A stretch of DNA of 57,684 bases, from NCBI GenBank assembly GCA_964574215.1, contig CAZNLR010000033.1, positions 1-57,684 of the forward strand. Reading direction: 5' to 3'. The position numbers and the translations under genes were made by a program. Positions 1-7,415 of this stretch are shown piece by piece (within the stretch, counting starts at the first letter, position 1; each line of letters starts with the position of its first letter). The notes under the pieces are model-generated. The model was not told the origin of the DNA. It did no database searches and worked only from the letters and a program-made list of their open reading frames with translations. Source of the DNA: GCA-2725625 sp964574215. GTDB lineage: Bacteria; Pseudomonadota; Alphaproteobacteria; Rhodospirillales; UBA2165.

Positions 1-39
1 CGCCCGCGCATCAGCCTCAAATTTTACTTCCTTAGCCAT
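1..39 (-). CDS. groEL: Chaperonin GroEL, N-terminus only
   Basis: Only the first 13 codons are inside the window; they read MAKEVKFEADARA, matching the usual start of the 60-kDa chaperonin, which forms the double-ring protein-folding chamber capped by GroES. The start is set by an AGGAG ribosome site (complement of 51-55) 11 bases upstream. It lies 25 bases after the groES stop on the same strand, the standard groES-groEL operon order, so it should share the groES promoter and CIRCE operator. Confidence 0.93.
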   Translation of the reverse strand, partial: MAKEVKFEADARA

Positions 40-64
40 AATAAATAGCTCTCCTGGTGGGGTG

Positions 65-352
65 TTAGTTTACGATACCCATGATGTCGGATTCCTGCAT
101 GATCAGCAGGTCATCGCCATCGATGGTGATTTCGGTGCCGGACCATTTGCCAAAAAGAACGACGTCGCCGACATTAACGTCCATCTTGACCGGCTTACCG
201 TCTTTGCCACGGGCGCCGGAACCAACGGATACGACTACGCCTTCCGAGGGTTTTTCCTGGGCGGAGTCCGGAATGATAATTCCGCCTGCCGTTTTATCAC
301 CCAGTTCAATACGCCGTACGGCAATACGGTCGTGCAGTGGTTTAAATCCCAT
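65..352 (-). CDS. groES: Co-chaperonin GroES
   Basis: 95 residues, the normal GroES length. It starts MGFKPLHDRIAVRR and carries the mobile-loop region (ELGDKTAGGIIIPDSAQEKP) that docks on GroEL; the C-terminal half has the family run VLFGKWSGTEI. The heptameric lid closes the GroEL folding chamber in the cytoplasm. An upstream in-frame TTG at 367 would add five residues, but AAGGAG sits 6 bases before the ATG at 352, so that ATG is the start. First gene of the groESL operon, behind a CIRCE element and a promoter with an alphaproteobacterial heat-shock-like CTTGAC box. Confidence 0.97.
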   Translation of the reverse strand: MGFKPLHDRIAVRRIELGDKTAGGIIIPDSAQEKPSEGVVVSVGSGARGKDGKPVKMDVNVGDVVLFGKWSGTEITIDGDDLLIMQESDIMGIVN

Positions 353-433
353 TACTTGCTCCTTCAATCAATTCTGGCCGCTTCCCAGGAAAAAGGTTTG
401 GAATACGCCCCCGAATTTAAAACAGATAAAAAA

Positions 434-460
434 TTGGCACTCTCCAGAAGAGAGTGCCAG
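434..460. promoter_or_regulatory. CIRCE operator (HrcA site)
   Basis: TTGGCACTC, 9 bases, GAGTGCCAG: a perfect inverted repeat differing from the CIRCE consensus (TTAGCACTC-N9-GAGTGCTAA) by one symmetric change in each arm. It lies 82-108 bases upstream of the groES start and just downstream of the predicted -10 box, where bound HrcA repressor would block transcription. The hrcA gene is not in the window. Confidence 0.93.
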
Positions 461-462
461 TG

Positions 463-490
463 ATTTATTCCCGAAGCCCGCCCACGTCAA
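463..490 (-). promoter_or_regulatory. groESL promoter
   Basis: On the minus strand, TTGACG (complement of 485-490) is followed after 16 bases by ATAAAT (complement of 463-468), immediately upstream of CIRCE. The preceding C gives CTTGAC, close to the CTTG -35 core used by alphaproteobacterial RpoH, so the site may serve housekeeping sigma, RpoH or both. Confidence 0.6.
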
Positions 491-530
491 GGGGGCAGTG
501 CATATTTATTTATCTTTATTCTATAGCCGG

Positions 531-1418
531 TTAGTTGACCGCTTCGGCCTCTTGGACCGATTCGAGCATGGCTTTCTGAACCCGGTCATAAGCACGGTTC
601 TCCAACTGGCGGACCCGTTCGCGGCTAATTCCGTATTCTTTGCCCAATTCCTCCAGAGTAATCGGATCTTCCGTCAGACGCCGTTCAATAAAGATCCGGC
701 GCTCACGATCGGGGAGACCGGCCAGAGCATTGCGCAAATGGGCGTTATGGAAGGATTCCTCCTGAGCCCGCACGACAATGGACTCCGGTGACGGTCCTTC
801 ATCCACCAGGGTATCGAGATATTCCATGGTCGTGTCATCATCGTTGCTGACCGGCGCATTGAGAGACATATCCCGCGCCGTCATCCGGCGGTTCATGTGG
901 ATAATATCGGCCTCGGAGATATTGAACTGATCGGCCAGGATTTTAGCCTGCTCCGGATTTATATCGCTGGTATCAATGATATCCAATTTGCGTTTCGCTT
1001 TGCGCAGGCTGAAAAACAGCTTCTTCTGGGCCGACATGGTGCCCATTTTCACCATCGACCAGGATTTCAGGACATATTCGGTTACCGACGCCTTAATCCA
1101 CCACATGGCATAGGTGGACAGGCGGAACCCGCGGTCGGGCTCGAATTTCTTGACCGCCTTCATCAGACCCAAATTTCCTTCGGAAATCAGATCGGCCACA
1201 GGCAATCCGTAACCCCGGTACTGCATGGCGATTTTCGCCACCAGGCGGAGATGGCTGGTTACCAGTTTATGAGCGGCATCGCTTTCGCCGTGCTCCAAAT
1301 AGCGCTTGGCGAGCATGAACTCCTCATCCGCGGTCAGGATGGGGAATTTCTTGATCTCGTTGAGATAGCGGGACAATCCGCTATCGCCGGATAATACTGG
1401 TAAAGCTGCTACTGTCAT
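531..1418 (-). CDS. rpoH: RNA polymerase heat-shock sigma factor RpoH (sigma-32)
   Basis: 295 residues, typical for RpoH. Region 2 (about 50-120) contains DLISEGNLGLMKAVKKF and the promoter-melting stretch FRLSTYAMWWIKA. The diagnostic RpoH box QKKLFFSLR is at 131-139. Region 4 (about 225-285) ends in the -35 recognition helix ISRERVRQLENRA. It directs core polymerase to heat-shock promoters. GGGAG precedes the ATG by 7 bases. The gene is immediately upstream of groESL on the same strand (178 bases apart) but groESL has its own promoter. Its leader is unusually long and holds two small ORFs, suggesting post-transcriptional control. Confidence 0.96.
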   Translation of the reverse strand: MTVAALPVLSGDSGLSRYLNEIKKFPILTADEEFMLAKRYLEHGESDAAHKLVTSHLRLVAKIAMQYRGYGLPVADLISEGNLGLMKAVKKFEPDRGFRLSTYAMWWIKASVTEYVLKSWSMVKMGTMSAQKKLFFSLRKAKRKLDIIDTSDINPEQAKILADQFNISEADIIHMNRRMTARDMSLNAPVSNDDDTTMEYLDTLVDEGPSPESIVVRAQEESFHNAHLRNALAGLPDRERRIFIERRLTEDPITLEELGKEYGISRERVRQLENRAYDRVQKAMLESVQEAEAVN

Positions 1419-1518
1419 TTTTTACTCCCGTAAAGATCGGTTCGTGCGTATATCATCGGCAATGCGGCGCATTCATCCGCATCAGAATTCGGGGCATACC
1501 AATGCCCGGTATCAGTGC

Positions 1519-1566
1519 CTATACGGGACTTTTGTGATGATCTCTGGCTGTAATAACCAAATTCAT
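1519..1566 (-). CDS. Candidate leader peptide uORF2 upstream of rpoH (15 aa)
   Basis: Too short for ordinary gene calling. It reads MNLVITARDHHKSPV and stops at TAG. The ATG is preceded at 8 bases by a perfect AGGAGG (complement of 1575-1580), stronger than the rpoH ribosome site itself. That AGGAGG lies inside the codons of uORF1, whose stop is two bases before this ATG, so the two would be translationally coupled. Peptide function is unknown; the role of its translation in rpoH expression is inference. Confidence 0.45.
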   Translation of the reverse strand: MNLVITARDHHKSPV

Positions 1567-1568
1567 GG

Positions 1569-1607
1569 TCACATCCTCCTAAAGAAGCAATATGCCGTTT
1601 CGTTCAT
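1569..1607 (-). CDS. Candidate leader peptide uORF1 upstream of rpoH (12 aa)
   Basis: Reads MNETAYCFFRRM and ends TGA, with only CC between its stop and the ATG of uORF2. A GGTGA lies just before its ATG. The Arg codons are AGG AGG and double as the ribosome site of uORF2, so ribosomes on uORF1 would cover the uORF2 start signal. This is a typical arrangement for attenuation or coupling. I cannot name the signal it senses. Confidence 0.4.
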   Translation of the reverse strand: MNETAYCFFRRM

Positions 1608-1812
1608 TTCACCAGCCATTTGACTTTGGCCCAGCGGTTACCGGCACAGCCCCTCTAAAAGGCGACTCCCACCGGATTACTCGGGTATATTATGGAATAA
1701 CCGGTCAAAAATCAAGTAAAATCGACCAACATTACCAATTTGTAATAAACTTACCGTGAAGTATCAAAAAGTTGACACCTTAATTTAGAATTGTTTTAAA
1801 ATACTGAAAGGT

Positions 1813-2412
1813 TTATGTCGAAAATATATAGAGCAGCAATCCAACGGCAATAATTAAGCCGGTCCCCCAGATAACCGGCGATATCCCGCCACCGGCAGTG
1901 CTTGCCGCACCTTCAGGCGCCGCTACCGCAGGCGTTTCCACAGACGATTCAGCAGGCGCCGCCGGTTCCGCGACACCACCGACCAGCTCCGAAAATTTAC
2001 CGAAAAAATCGTCAGCGGTTTTCTTGGCGACGCCCTCCACCAGGCGGCTGCCGACACTGGCCAGTTTGCCGCCGACTTCGGCTTTGGCCTCATAGGTCAA
2101 TACCGTATCGCCATTGTCTTCAGTAAGTTTAACCGCCGCGCCACCCTTGGCGAATCCGGCGACACCGCCCTGGCCTTCGCCACTGATGGTGTAGCCGTTG
2201 GGCGGATCGATATCCGATAGGGTCACTTTTCCGGCGAATTTGGCTTTTACCGGCCCGACTTTGGCTGTGACCTTGGCGGTAAATTCCGTATCCGACGTTT
2301 TATCCAATTCTTCACAGCCGTCGATACATTGTTTGAGAACGTCAGGATCATTGAGCGCTTCCCAAACCTTTTCGCGCTTAGCCGGAATTCTGTATTCGCC
2401 GGTTAAATCCAT
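1813..2412 (-). CDS. CoxG-like SRPBCC protein with C-terminal membrane anchor
   Basis: 199 residues. Residues 1-145 are the CO-dehydrogenase subunit G type SRPBCC fold: MDLTGEYRIPAKREKVWEAL at the front, the loop DPDVLKQCIDGCEEL, and the glycine-rich GEGQGGVAGFAKGGA. CoxG-type proteins help recruit or mature molybdenum hydroxylases at the membrane. A Pro/Ala-rich linker (about 150-175) leads to one C-terminal transmembrane helix (about 178-197), so the domain faces the cytoplasm on the inner membrane. No molybdenum hydroxylase genes are in the window, so the partner is unknown. Confidence 0.85.
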   Translation of the reverse strand: MDLTGEYRIPAKREKVWEALNDPDVLKQCIDGCEELDKTSDTEFTAKVTAKVGPVKAKFAGKVTLSDIDPPNGYTISGEGQGGVAGFAKGGAAVKLTEDNGDTVLTYEAKAEVGGKLASVGSRLVEGVAKKTADDFFGKFSELVGGVAEPAAPAESSVETPAVAAPEGAASTAGGGISPVIWGTGLIIAVGLLLYIFST

Positions 2413-2520
2413 CTTGCTTCCCTCTGATTATTGATCGGAACAACGCTAACGCGAAGATACCCCCGGATTTCCCGAAGACAAGGATTCAATTTTTATGGAT
2501 TAATAGACTTTGCTTATGAT

Positions 2521-3042
2521 CTACAAATTCTGATCGTCGATGCCGGCGATGAAATTGTCGATCCGCTGGCGTGTTCGGAATCCAAGGTCGGTTTCTTCGC
2601 TGGCCAGGACATAATAACCGGCCAACGTCGATGCGATATACTTCACGTCCCTGGCTTCTTCGAATTTCGACGGCGGCACCCGTTTGAGCGCGGAGACCGC
2701 ATGGCGTTCGTTTCTGAACTTTTCGCTATTTACCGCCTTCACAATTTTGAGGATGATGGTTTGGGTGGTTTTGCCAATTTCCTCAATCCCCATGGCGTTG
2801 AAATTCTTGTTAATGGCGGCAATCAGGCGCTTGGCATTGCGATCTATGGCTTCGGGACTGTTTTGACTTCCCAAACCCGACGTGTCGCCCATTTTCTTGA
2901 CCATCCAGACACCGGCCATCAGGGCAATGGCGATGACCACGGCGACGATCATCACGATCCCGTTGTCCTTGAAAACGACAATCACCACGGCAAGCGCCGC
3001 AATGATTAAGATCGTTAACCCAATGCGCACCATTGTGTTCAT
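2521..3042 (-). CDS. Small two-helix membrane protein of unknown function
   Basis: 173 residues. Two adjacent hydrophobic helices (about 6-24 and 28-47) form a membrane hairpin; the remaining 120 residues are soluble, mostly helical and charged, with no motif I recognise. It lies between coxG-like and dehydrogenase genes on the same strand, about 100 bases from each, so co-transcription is possible. Codon usage resembles the neighbours, which supports a real gene, but no function can be given. Confidence 0.7.
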   Translation of the reverse strand: MNTMVRIGLTILIIAALAVVIVVFKDNGIVMIVAVVIAIALMAGVWMVKKMGDTSGLGSQNSPEAIDRNAKRLIAAINKNFNAMGIEEIGKTTQTIILKIVKAVNSEKFRNERHAVSALKRVPPSKFEEARDVKYIASTLAGYYVLASEETDLGFRTRQRIDNFIAGIDDQNL

Positions 3043-3135
3043 AAAAAGCGACCTCTAATTGAATTACGAACAACTATATCATCAGATAATCATTATCCAG
3101 TCTCGTATAATACGTATCAAACGGTTTACTTTATC

Positions 3136-4035
3136 TTAATCGTCGGTGCCGGCGCCTGATCTTACCGTTTCAGCGTATATTTCGACTGCCTGCTGCAAGG
3201 TTCGGGACTGATCCCACGTTTCCCTGGTTTCTTCGCTCAACGGGGTGCTATCCAGCAGACGAAAGATATCGGCGGCCCCTTTGTGCAGGTTAGGCGTCAT
3301 GCCGGCGGCGGCAAACGTTTCTGAAATTTGATCCATTTCCCCCGCCCACCGGCCGGCGTCCGCGGCATAAAAAGGCACCCTTTTGTTCATGGCCTCCCAA
3401 TGAAATTTCTGGCTGCCGGCATATTCGGCCTGCAAGGCGTCGCCGATCCCCAGCAATTCCCCGGTCACCAGAGCGGCGGTGTGGAGGGTCATCATCCCCT
3501 TGGTCAAGGCGGCGTAACACATCTTGATGGCGGAGGCCTTGGTAATTTCCGGCCCCATGGGCATAAATTTAATGCTGTCGCCGTCTAGGAAAGAAAGTTG
3601 TTCCACTTCTGGTCCACTGACATAAAATCGCGTCACCGCCCCCCGGCCGGGCGGCGGACCGATGATGCCAGCATTGACAAAAGTGGCGCCCGCCCCTTCG
3701 ACAACTTTCTGGATGGCCAGCGTGGTATCGGGAGATATGGCGTTACAGTCCACAAAGAAGGGGGTATTTTCCGCCTTCATTAGAAAAGGAGCGAATTTCT
3801 CTGCGAACGCCGATGCCTGCTCCGGCGGCATAATGGAAAGTACGATATCAGAGTCGTCGGCCAATAGTTTCAAATCGGGCCGGTCTTCCATTCCGGCGCG
3901 GGCGGCCCGTTCCTTGGTCAGCGCGCTCCGGCCTGCCAGCACCGTTAAAACGCGGTTCCCCTTGGCGGCAATGGCCGCGCCCACGGCATGTCCCATGTCG
4001 CCCGGACTCATGATTGCAATCACCGGTTTGGTCAT
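3136..4035 (-). CDS. NAD(P)-binding 6-phosphogluconate/beta-hydroxyacid dehydrogenase-like protein (DUF1932 type)
   Basis: 299 residues. N-terminal Rossmann fold begins IAIMSPGDMGHAVGAAIAAKG, with SPGDMG in place of the commoner GLGxMG. A middle segment contains FVDCNAISPDT and GPPPGRG, equivalent to the substrate-binding region of beta-hydroxyacid dehydrogenases. The C-terminal half (about 185-290) contains KMCYAALTKGMM, where the Lys corresponds to the family catalytic lysine, and resembles the DUF1932 domain. It probably oxidises or reduces a small hydroxyacid with NAD(P); the substrate is unknown. It is divergent from the ArsR operon across 140 bases. Confidence 0.8.
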   Translation of the reverse strand: MTKPVIAIMSPGDMGHAVGAAIAAKGNRVLTVLAGRSALTKERAARAGMEDRPDLKLLADDSDIVLSIMPPEQASAFAEKFAPFLMKAENTPFFVDCNAISPDTTLAIQKVVEGAGATFVNAGIIGPPPGRGAVTRFYVSGPEVEQLSFLDGDSIKFMPMGPEITKASAIKMCYAALTKGMMTLHTAALVTGELLGIGDALQAEYAGSQKFHWEAMNKRVPFYAADAGRWAGEMDQISETFAAAGMTPNLHKGAADIFRLLDSTPLSEETRETWDQSRTLQQAVEIYAETVRSGAGTDD

Positions 4036-4108
4036 CTCGTTCCTCTTTGTTCCCCGAGTGGAGATCCGATTATCACTCCCTTCCCCGCCCAGGCCAAGAA
4101 ATTAGCTG

Positions 4109-4137
4109 TTGACTTTATTTAACAATATTGTTAATTA
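4109..4137 (+). promoter_or_regulatory. Promoter with embedded ArsR-type operator
   Basis: TTGACT (4109-4114), 17 bases, TAATTA (4132-4137). Between and overlapping them is the perfect 16-bp palindrome TTAACAATATTGTTAA (4119-4134). This placement, with the adjacent ArsR-family gene 40 bases downstream, fits an autorepressed operon promoter in which bound ArsR excludes polymerase. Confidence 0.7.
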
Positions 4138-4175
4138 AATGATATGTTAAATACAAAACGATCAAATGGCTGACC

Positions 4176-4595
4176 ATGAACGACCCTCAACTCGATCTCA
4201 CCTTCAATGCTTTGGCCGACCCCACCCGCCGGGCCATCCTGGCCCGCCTGGCCCAAGGCGAGGCCTCGGTGGGGGAGTTGGCCGAACCGTTCGAAATTTC
4301 CCTGCCGGCCATTTCGCGCCATCTCAAAGTCTTGGAAGGCGCTAATCTCATCCGCCGCGAAACCGACGCCCAATGGCGTCGCTGTCATCTCGAACCGCAA
4401 ACTCTCAAACAAGCATCCGACTGGATTTCCCAGTACCGCGAATTCTGGGAAGACCGGTTCGATGCTCTGTCGGAGTATCTCGATGAACTAAAAAGCAATC
4501 AATCAAAGGGTGGGGGCTCACCAACGAAGGAGACCAAAAATGGAAAATCTGCAAAACGCAAACGAACCAACGGGAAACGCAAAAATGGCGCCTGA
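4176..4595 (+). CDS. ArsR-family transcriptional regulator
   Basis: 139 residues. Residues 5-95 are a winged helix-turn-helix with the family signature LADPTRRAILARLAQGE and recognition helix LPAISRHLKVLEGANLI. There are no cysteines for metal sensing, placing it with the non-metal ArsR subfamily that usually pairs with AHSA1/SRPBCC genes. Residues from about 108 form a Lys/Arg/Asn-rich tail that is unusual in length and may be disordered. Its last 56 bases overlap the next gene. It probably represses its own operon through the palindrome at 4119-4134; the inducer is unknown. Confidence 0.92.
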   Translation: MNDPQLDLTFNALADPTRRAILARLAQGEASVGELAEPFEISLPAISRHLKVLEGANLIRRETDAQWRRCHLEPQTLKQASDWISQYREFWEDRFDALSEYLDELKSNQSKGGGSPTKETKNGKSAKRKRTNGKRKNGA

Positions 4596-5031
4596 TACCA
4601 ACAGCCAGCTTGAGCTCAAAATCGAACGCACCTTCGATGCACCCCGGGACTTGGTTTTCCAGGCCTGGACGGAAAAGGACCACATGATCAAATGGTGGGG
4701 CCCGGCAGGTTTTACCATTCCCCGGTGCGAGATCGATCTTCGGGAAGGTGGGCGGTACCGCACTACCATGCGGGAACCGGACGGCACCGACCATATCGTC
4801 GCCGGCGTCTATCGTGAAATCAGTCCGCCCGAAAAACTTGCCTTCACCTGGGCCTGGGAGGAAAATGGCGTTCCGGGCCACGAAATGCTGGTTACCGTGG
4901 ATTTCGAGGAAGACGGCGATAAAACCCGCCTCACCTTGACCCATACCGGCTTCGAAAACGAAGAAAGCCGCGAAGGCCATAACCAGGGCTGGTGCAGTTC
5001 CTTTGAATGCCTCACCGAAATCCTGGCCTAA
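4540..5031 (+). CDS. AHSA1-type SRPBCC protein
   Basis: 163 residues from the ATG at 4540, chosen because GAAGGAGA ends 7 bases before it; an upstream in-frame ATG at 4510 has no ribosome site. The fold is SRPBCC/activator-of-Hsp90 type: IERTFDAPRDLVFQAWT, the W-WGP-GFT motif, DLREGGRYR, and a C-terminal helix GWCSSFECLTEIL. Such proteins bind hydrophobic ligands and are commonly encoded with ArsR regulators. It overlaps the ArsR gene and precedes a GST, forming a three-gene operon, probably for response to an organic toxicant. Confidence 0.88.
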   Translation: MENLQNANEPTGNAKMAPDTNSQLELKIERTFDAPRDLVFQAWTEKDHMIKWWGPAGFTIPRCEIDLREGGRYRTTMREPDGTDHIVAGVYREISPPEKLAFTWAWEENGVPGHEMLVTVDFEEDGDKTRLTLTHTGFENEESREGHNQGWCSSFECLTEILA

Positions 5032-5056
5032 AATTAATCACTTAGGGAGAAAAAAC

Positions 5057-5701
5057 ATGAGCGACATAACCTTATACGGTTTCCCGCCTTCCAGTTACAC
5101 CTGGAGCGCCCGGCTCGCCGCCGAGGAAAAGGGCATAACCCATGACTTGAAGCCGGTCGAGTTCGGCGACGACGCCCACTTGGCGCTGCATCCGTTCGCC
5201 AAAATACCGGTGATGACCGACGGCGATTTGACGCTTTATGAAACCTCGGCCATCTGCCGCTACATCGACGAAAACTTCGATGGGCCTTCCTTGCAGCCCT
5301 CAGATGCCGCCGGCCGCGCCCAAATGGAACAGTGGAACTCGGCCATCGTCGATTATTTCTACGATTGGTGTGTCCGGAAAATCGTTATCCAGCGGCTGGT
5401 GGTACCGACAAGAGGCGGTGAACCGGACGAAGCCATGATCGCCGACGCCATTCCCCACGCCAAACATGTACTCAGTGTGGCGGATAAGGCTTTGTCGAAA
5501 TCGCCTTACCTGACAGGCGACGAACCCTGCATTTCTGATTACCTGCTGCTGCCTATCGTCTTCTATTCGTCGCAAATGCCGGAAAGCGCGCAAATTATGG
5601 ATGGGTTGTCATCGCTCCAGGACTGGCTCAGCCGCATGCAGTCCCGACCCAGCTTCGCAGCGACGGTTCCGGCGCCACCGCAAGAGGCGGCTGCCCAGTA
5701 A
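5057..5701 (+). CDS. Glutathione S-transferase family protein
   Basis: 214 residues from the ATG at 5057 (AGGGAGA at 5044-5050). N-terminal thioredoxin-like domain (about 1-78) contains the GSH-site elements GFPPSSYTW, the cis-Pro in KIPVM and the ETSAICRYID signature. The helical C-terminal domain (about 88-205) includes the N-capping-box-like GDEPCISDYLLLPI. It would conjugate glutathione to electrophiles in the cytoplasm. Only 25 bases follow the AHSA1 gene, so it is the last gene of the ArsR operon. Confidence 0.9.
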   Translation: MSDITLYGFPPSSYTWSARLAAEEKGITHDLKPVEFGDDAHLALHPFAKIPVMTDGDLTLYETSAICRYIDENFDGPSLQPSDAAGRAQMEQWNSAIVDYFYDWCVRKIVIQRLVVPTRGGEPDEAMIADAIPHAKHVLSVADKALSKSPYLTGDEPCISDYLLLPIVFYSSQMPESAQIMDGLSSLQDWLSRMQSRPSFAATVPAPPQEAAAQ

Positions 5702-5755
5702 TTCGTTAATTGGCGTACAAGGCAATTCGAGGACACGCATATTTGGTGTCCCCAT

Positions 5756-6454
5756 TTACCTCTTTCCGCGCTTGGCGTCTTCGGCCAGGCAGTGTAGCAC
5801 TGCTACCAGGTCCACTGTCTTAGCGTAGTAAAGCGCCAGCTCCTCGCTGTTGAGCGCCAATCCGGTTTTGTTGACGATAGCCTCGTGGCCGAGATTGAAG
5901 CTGGTCAAGAGAACTTTCGTTTCGGTTTCCCAAAACTTGATGAAAGACTGCCAATTGCCTTTGTACCTCGACCCGACCAGGGCAATTAGTCCTTCGTGGT
6001 TGAGGTCTCCCCACCACGGCACTTTGGGTACCGGTCGGCATTTGAAAACAGCTTCTTTGGCCATCGCGGTCTTGACTTCGGATTTGGAAACCGACCTGGA
6101 CAGGCATTTGATGACGGCAACGCGTTGATGAATTTTTCGGGCGTATTCAGATAGTTTTCGACCCTTCAGCTCTATCCCCCTGGATTTCAACACCATAGGT
6201 TTTTTCATTTTGAGCAAGTGCAATGCTTTGAGCCGATAGTCCTGCCATTTCCATAAGTAAGCTTCCCAGTCGCCTTTATACTTTTTTTGCACATAAGCGA
6301 TCACTTTATCATGGCTTTTTGACCACCAGGCCACGTCCGGCAACGCCGGGCAAGCCGTAGCGGCAGCAGCGTGCGGCTGCCCAAGCAAGACCGCCAACAA
6401 GACCGCAACAGACATTGCCGAAACGGTTATTCTTCGAGAAATATGATTTGTCAT
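5756..6454 (-). CDS. Exported protein with two copies of an unrecognised domain
   Basis: 232 residues from the ATG at 6454; this start puts a signal peptide first (MTNHISRR, then a hydrophobic core ending HAAAA). Upstream in-frame starts to 6511 exist but break the signal layout. The mature protein is two consecutive copies of about 80 residues (roughly 34-118 and 135-220). Each starts with Cys-x(5-6)-WW, has KYKGDW or RYKGNW, a tryptophan/phenylalanine-rich helix, a stretch ending YA, and closes with a Cys in VIKC or VLHC. The paired cysteines suggest one disulfide per copy. I do not recognise the family. Confidence 0.75.
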   Translation of the reverse strand: MTNHISRRITVSAMSVAVLLAVLLGQPHAAAATACPALPDVAWWSKSHDKVIAYVQKKYKGDWEAYLWKWQDYRLKALHLLKMKKPMVLKSRGIELKGRKLSEYARKIHQRVAVIKCLSRSVSKSEVKTAMAKEAVFKCRPVPKVPWWGDLNHEGLIALVGSRYKGNWQSFIKFWETETKVLLTSFNLGHEAIVNKTGLALNSEELALYYAKTVDLVAVLHCLAEDAKRGKR

Positions 6455-6626
6455 CGTCTGTCTAATATCGGCCGACATATAAATGCAGTGCCACGGACCA
6501 TTTGCTCCCAAAATTTATTCGGCCTTAAATGATATCGCTCTCTTTCCTTCATCAATAAGTGGTAATAGTGAAGGATAAAACCAACGGAAGGCTTCAAATG
6601 GATATCGATATATCGTCGAGTTGGCT

Positions 6627-7409
6627 ATGAAAAAAATATTTCGAGAAAAGATCACCATTAGAAACAGTCATTTTCATTTCACCCGGTCGGGCGAAGGTCC
6701 GGTGGTTATGTTTTTGCATGGTGCCGGGGCCGCAGGTCCAGATCCATTCGAACCTATGCTTGATAAATTGAATCCGGATTTTCAGGTTATCGTTCCTGAA
6801 CATCCCGGGTACGGATACTCTGATAAGCCCGATTGGATAAAAAGCATTTCCGATGTGGCCTATTTCTACATGGATTTTATCGAACATTTGGGTTTGTCCA
6901 ATATCCATATGATGGGAAATTCCATGGGAGGTTGGATATCCTGCGAGATCGCCATCCGAAACACCCAGCGGCTGAAAAGTCTTACTTTAATCGGCTCCGT
7001 TGGGATCAATGTCGACGGTGTTCCACCACCTGTTTACCTCTTCGATAAAACACCCGAGGAAACCATGCGTTTAGCCTTAACGGATGAGAAAATTATTGAA
7101 GATTTGCTGTCGCGCCAGCCGAGCGCCGAGCAGACCAAATTAAATGCCAGGAATCTTGCATCCGCCGAGCAATATGTCTCGACACCCTATAGCGCCGATC
7201 TCCACAACTGGCTACACCGCATCGACGTGCCGACATTGATACTGGGCGGCGACGGCGACGATTTGGTCTCGCCGCAATACCTTGGTGAGTTCGAAAAACG
7301 GATACCGAATTCGAAAATGCAGATTTTGGAAGATTGCGGACACATTCCCAGCCTGGAGCGACCGGATTTGCTAAACAGCGTCTTCCGAAAATTTATCGGG
7401 AACCTTTAA
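6627..7409 (+). CDS. Alpha/beta hydrolase
   Basis: 260 residues from the ATG at 6627 (an in-frame TTG at 6621 is possible). Oxyanion region FLHGAGAAGPD, nucleophile elbow G-N-S-M-G-G with catalytic Ser near residue 102, acid Asp in GDGDDLVSP and catalytic His in CGHIPSLERP. Overall layout resembles the meta-cleavage-product hydrolases that cut C-C bonds in aromatic breakdown, but epoxide or ester hydrolysis cannot be excluded. It faces the catabolic operon at 7.4-12.6 kb tail to tail (6 bases between stops), which makes a role in the same metabolism plausible but unproven. Confidence 0.88.
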   Translation: MKKIFREKITIRNSHFHFTRSGEGPVVMFLHGAGAAGPDPFEPMLDKLNPDFQVIVPEHPGYGYSDKPDWIKSISDVAYFYMDFIEHLGLSNIHMMGNSMGGWISCEIAIRNTQRLKSLTLIGSVGINVDGVPPPVYLFDKTPEETMRLALTDEKIIEDLLSRQPSAEQTKLNARNLASAEQYVSTPYSADLHNWLHRIDVPTLILGGDGDDLVSPQYLGEFEKRIPNSKMQILEDCGHIPSLERPDLLNSVFRKFIGNL

Positions 7410-7415
7410 TTTGGT

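Larger units (their letters stand above)
1419..1715 (-). promoter_or_regulatory. rpoH: rpoH promoter and long structured 5' leader
   Basis: On the minus strand a good housekeeping promoter reads TTGATT (complement of 1710-1715), 17 bases, TAATAT (complement of 1687-1692). Transcription should start near 1680, giving a leader of about 260 bases before rpoH. The leader can fold a stem near 1620-1670 (outer pairing CCGG/CCGG with an inner GCC/GGC), a second stem (GGCCA with UGGCU, outer ACC/GGU) just before uORF1, and a 6-bp hairpin GGGCAT-TGGT-ATGCCC at about 1491-1506 after uORF2. The remaining 1716-1812 is AT-rich with no gene seen. Confidence 0.55.

Noticed and set aside
897..1394. Long plus-strand open frame opposite rpoH
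   Set aside because: A shadow of the antisense codon pattern of rpoH; no ribosome site and no domain. The same holds for long antisense frames opposite the acyl-CoA dehydrogenase, UbiD, glcB and amidohydrolase genes.
1519..1715. Calling the rpoH leader a known riboswitch class
   Set aside because: I compared it from memory with cobalamin, SAM, glycine, guanidine and ROSE-type elements and could not match conserved cores.
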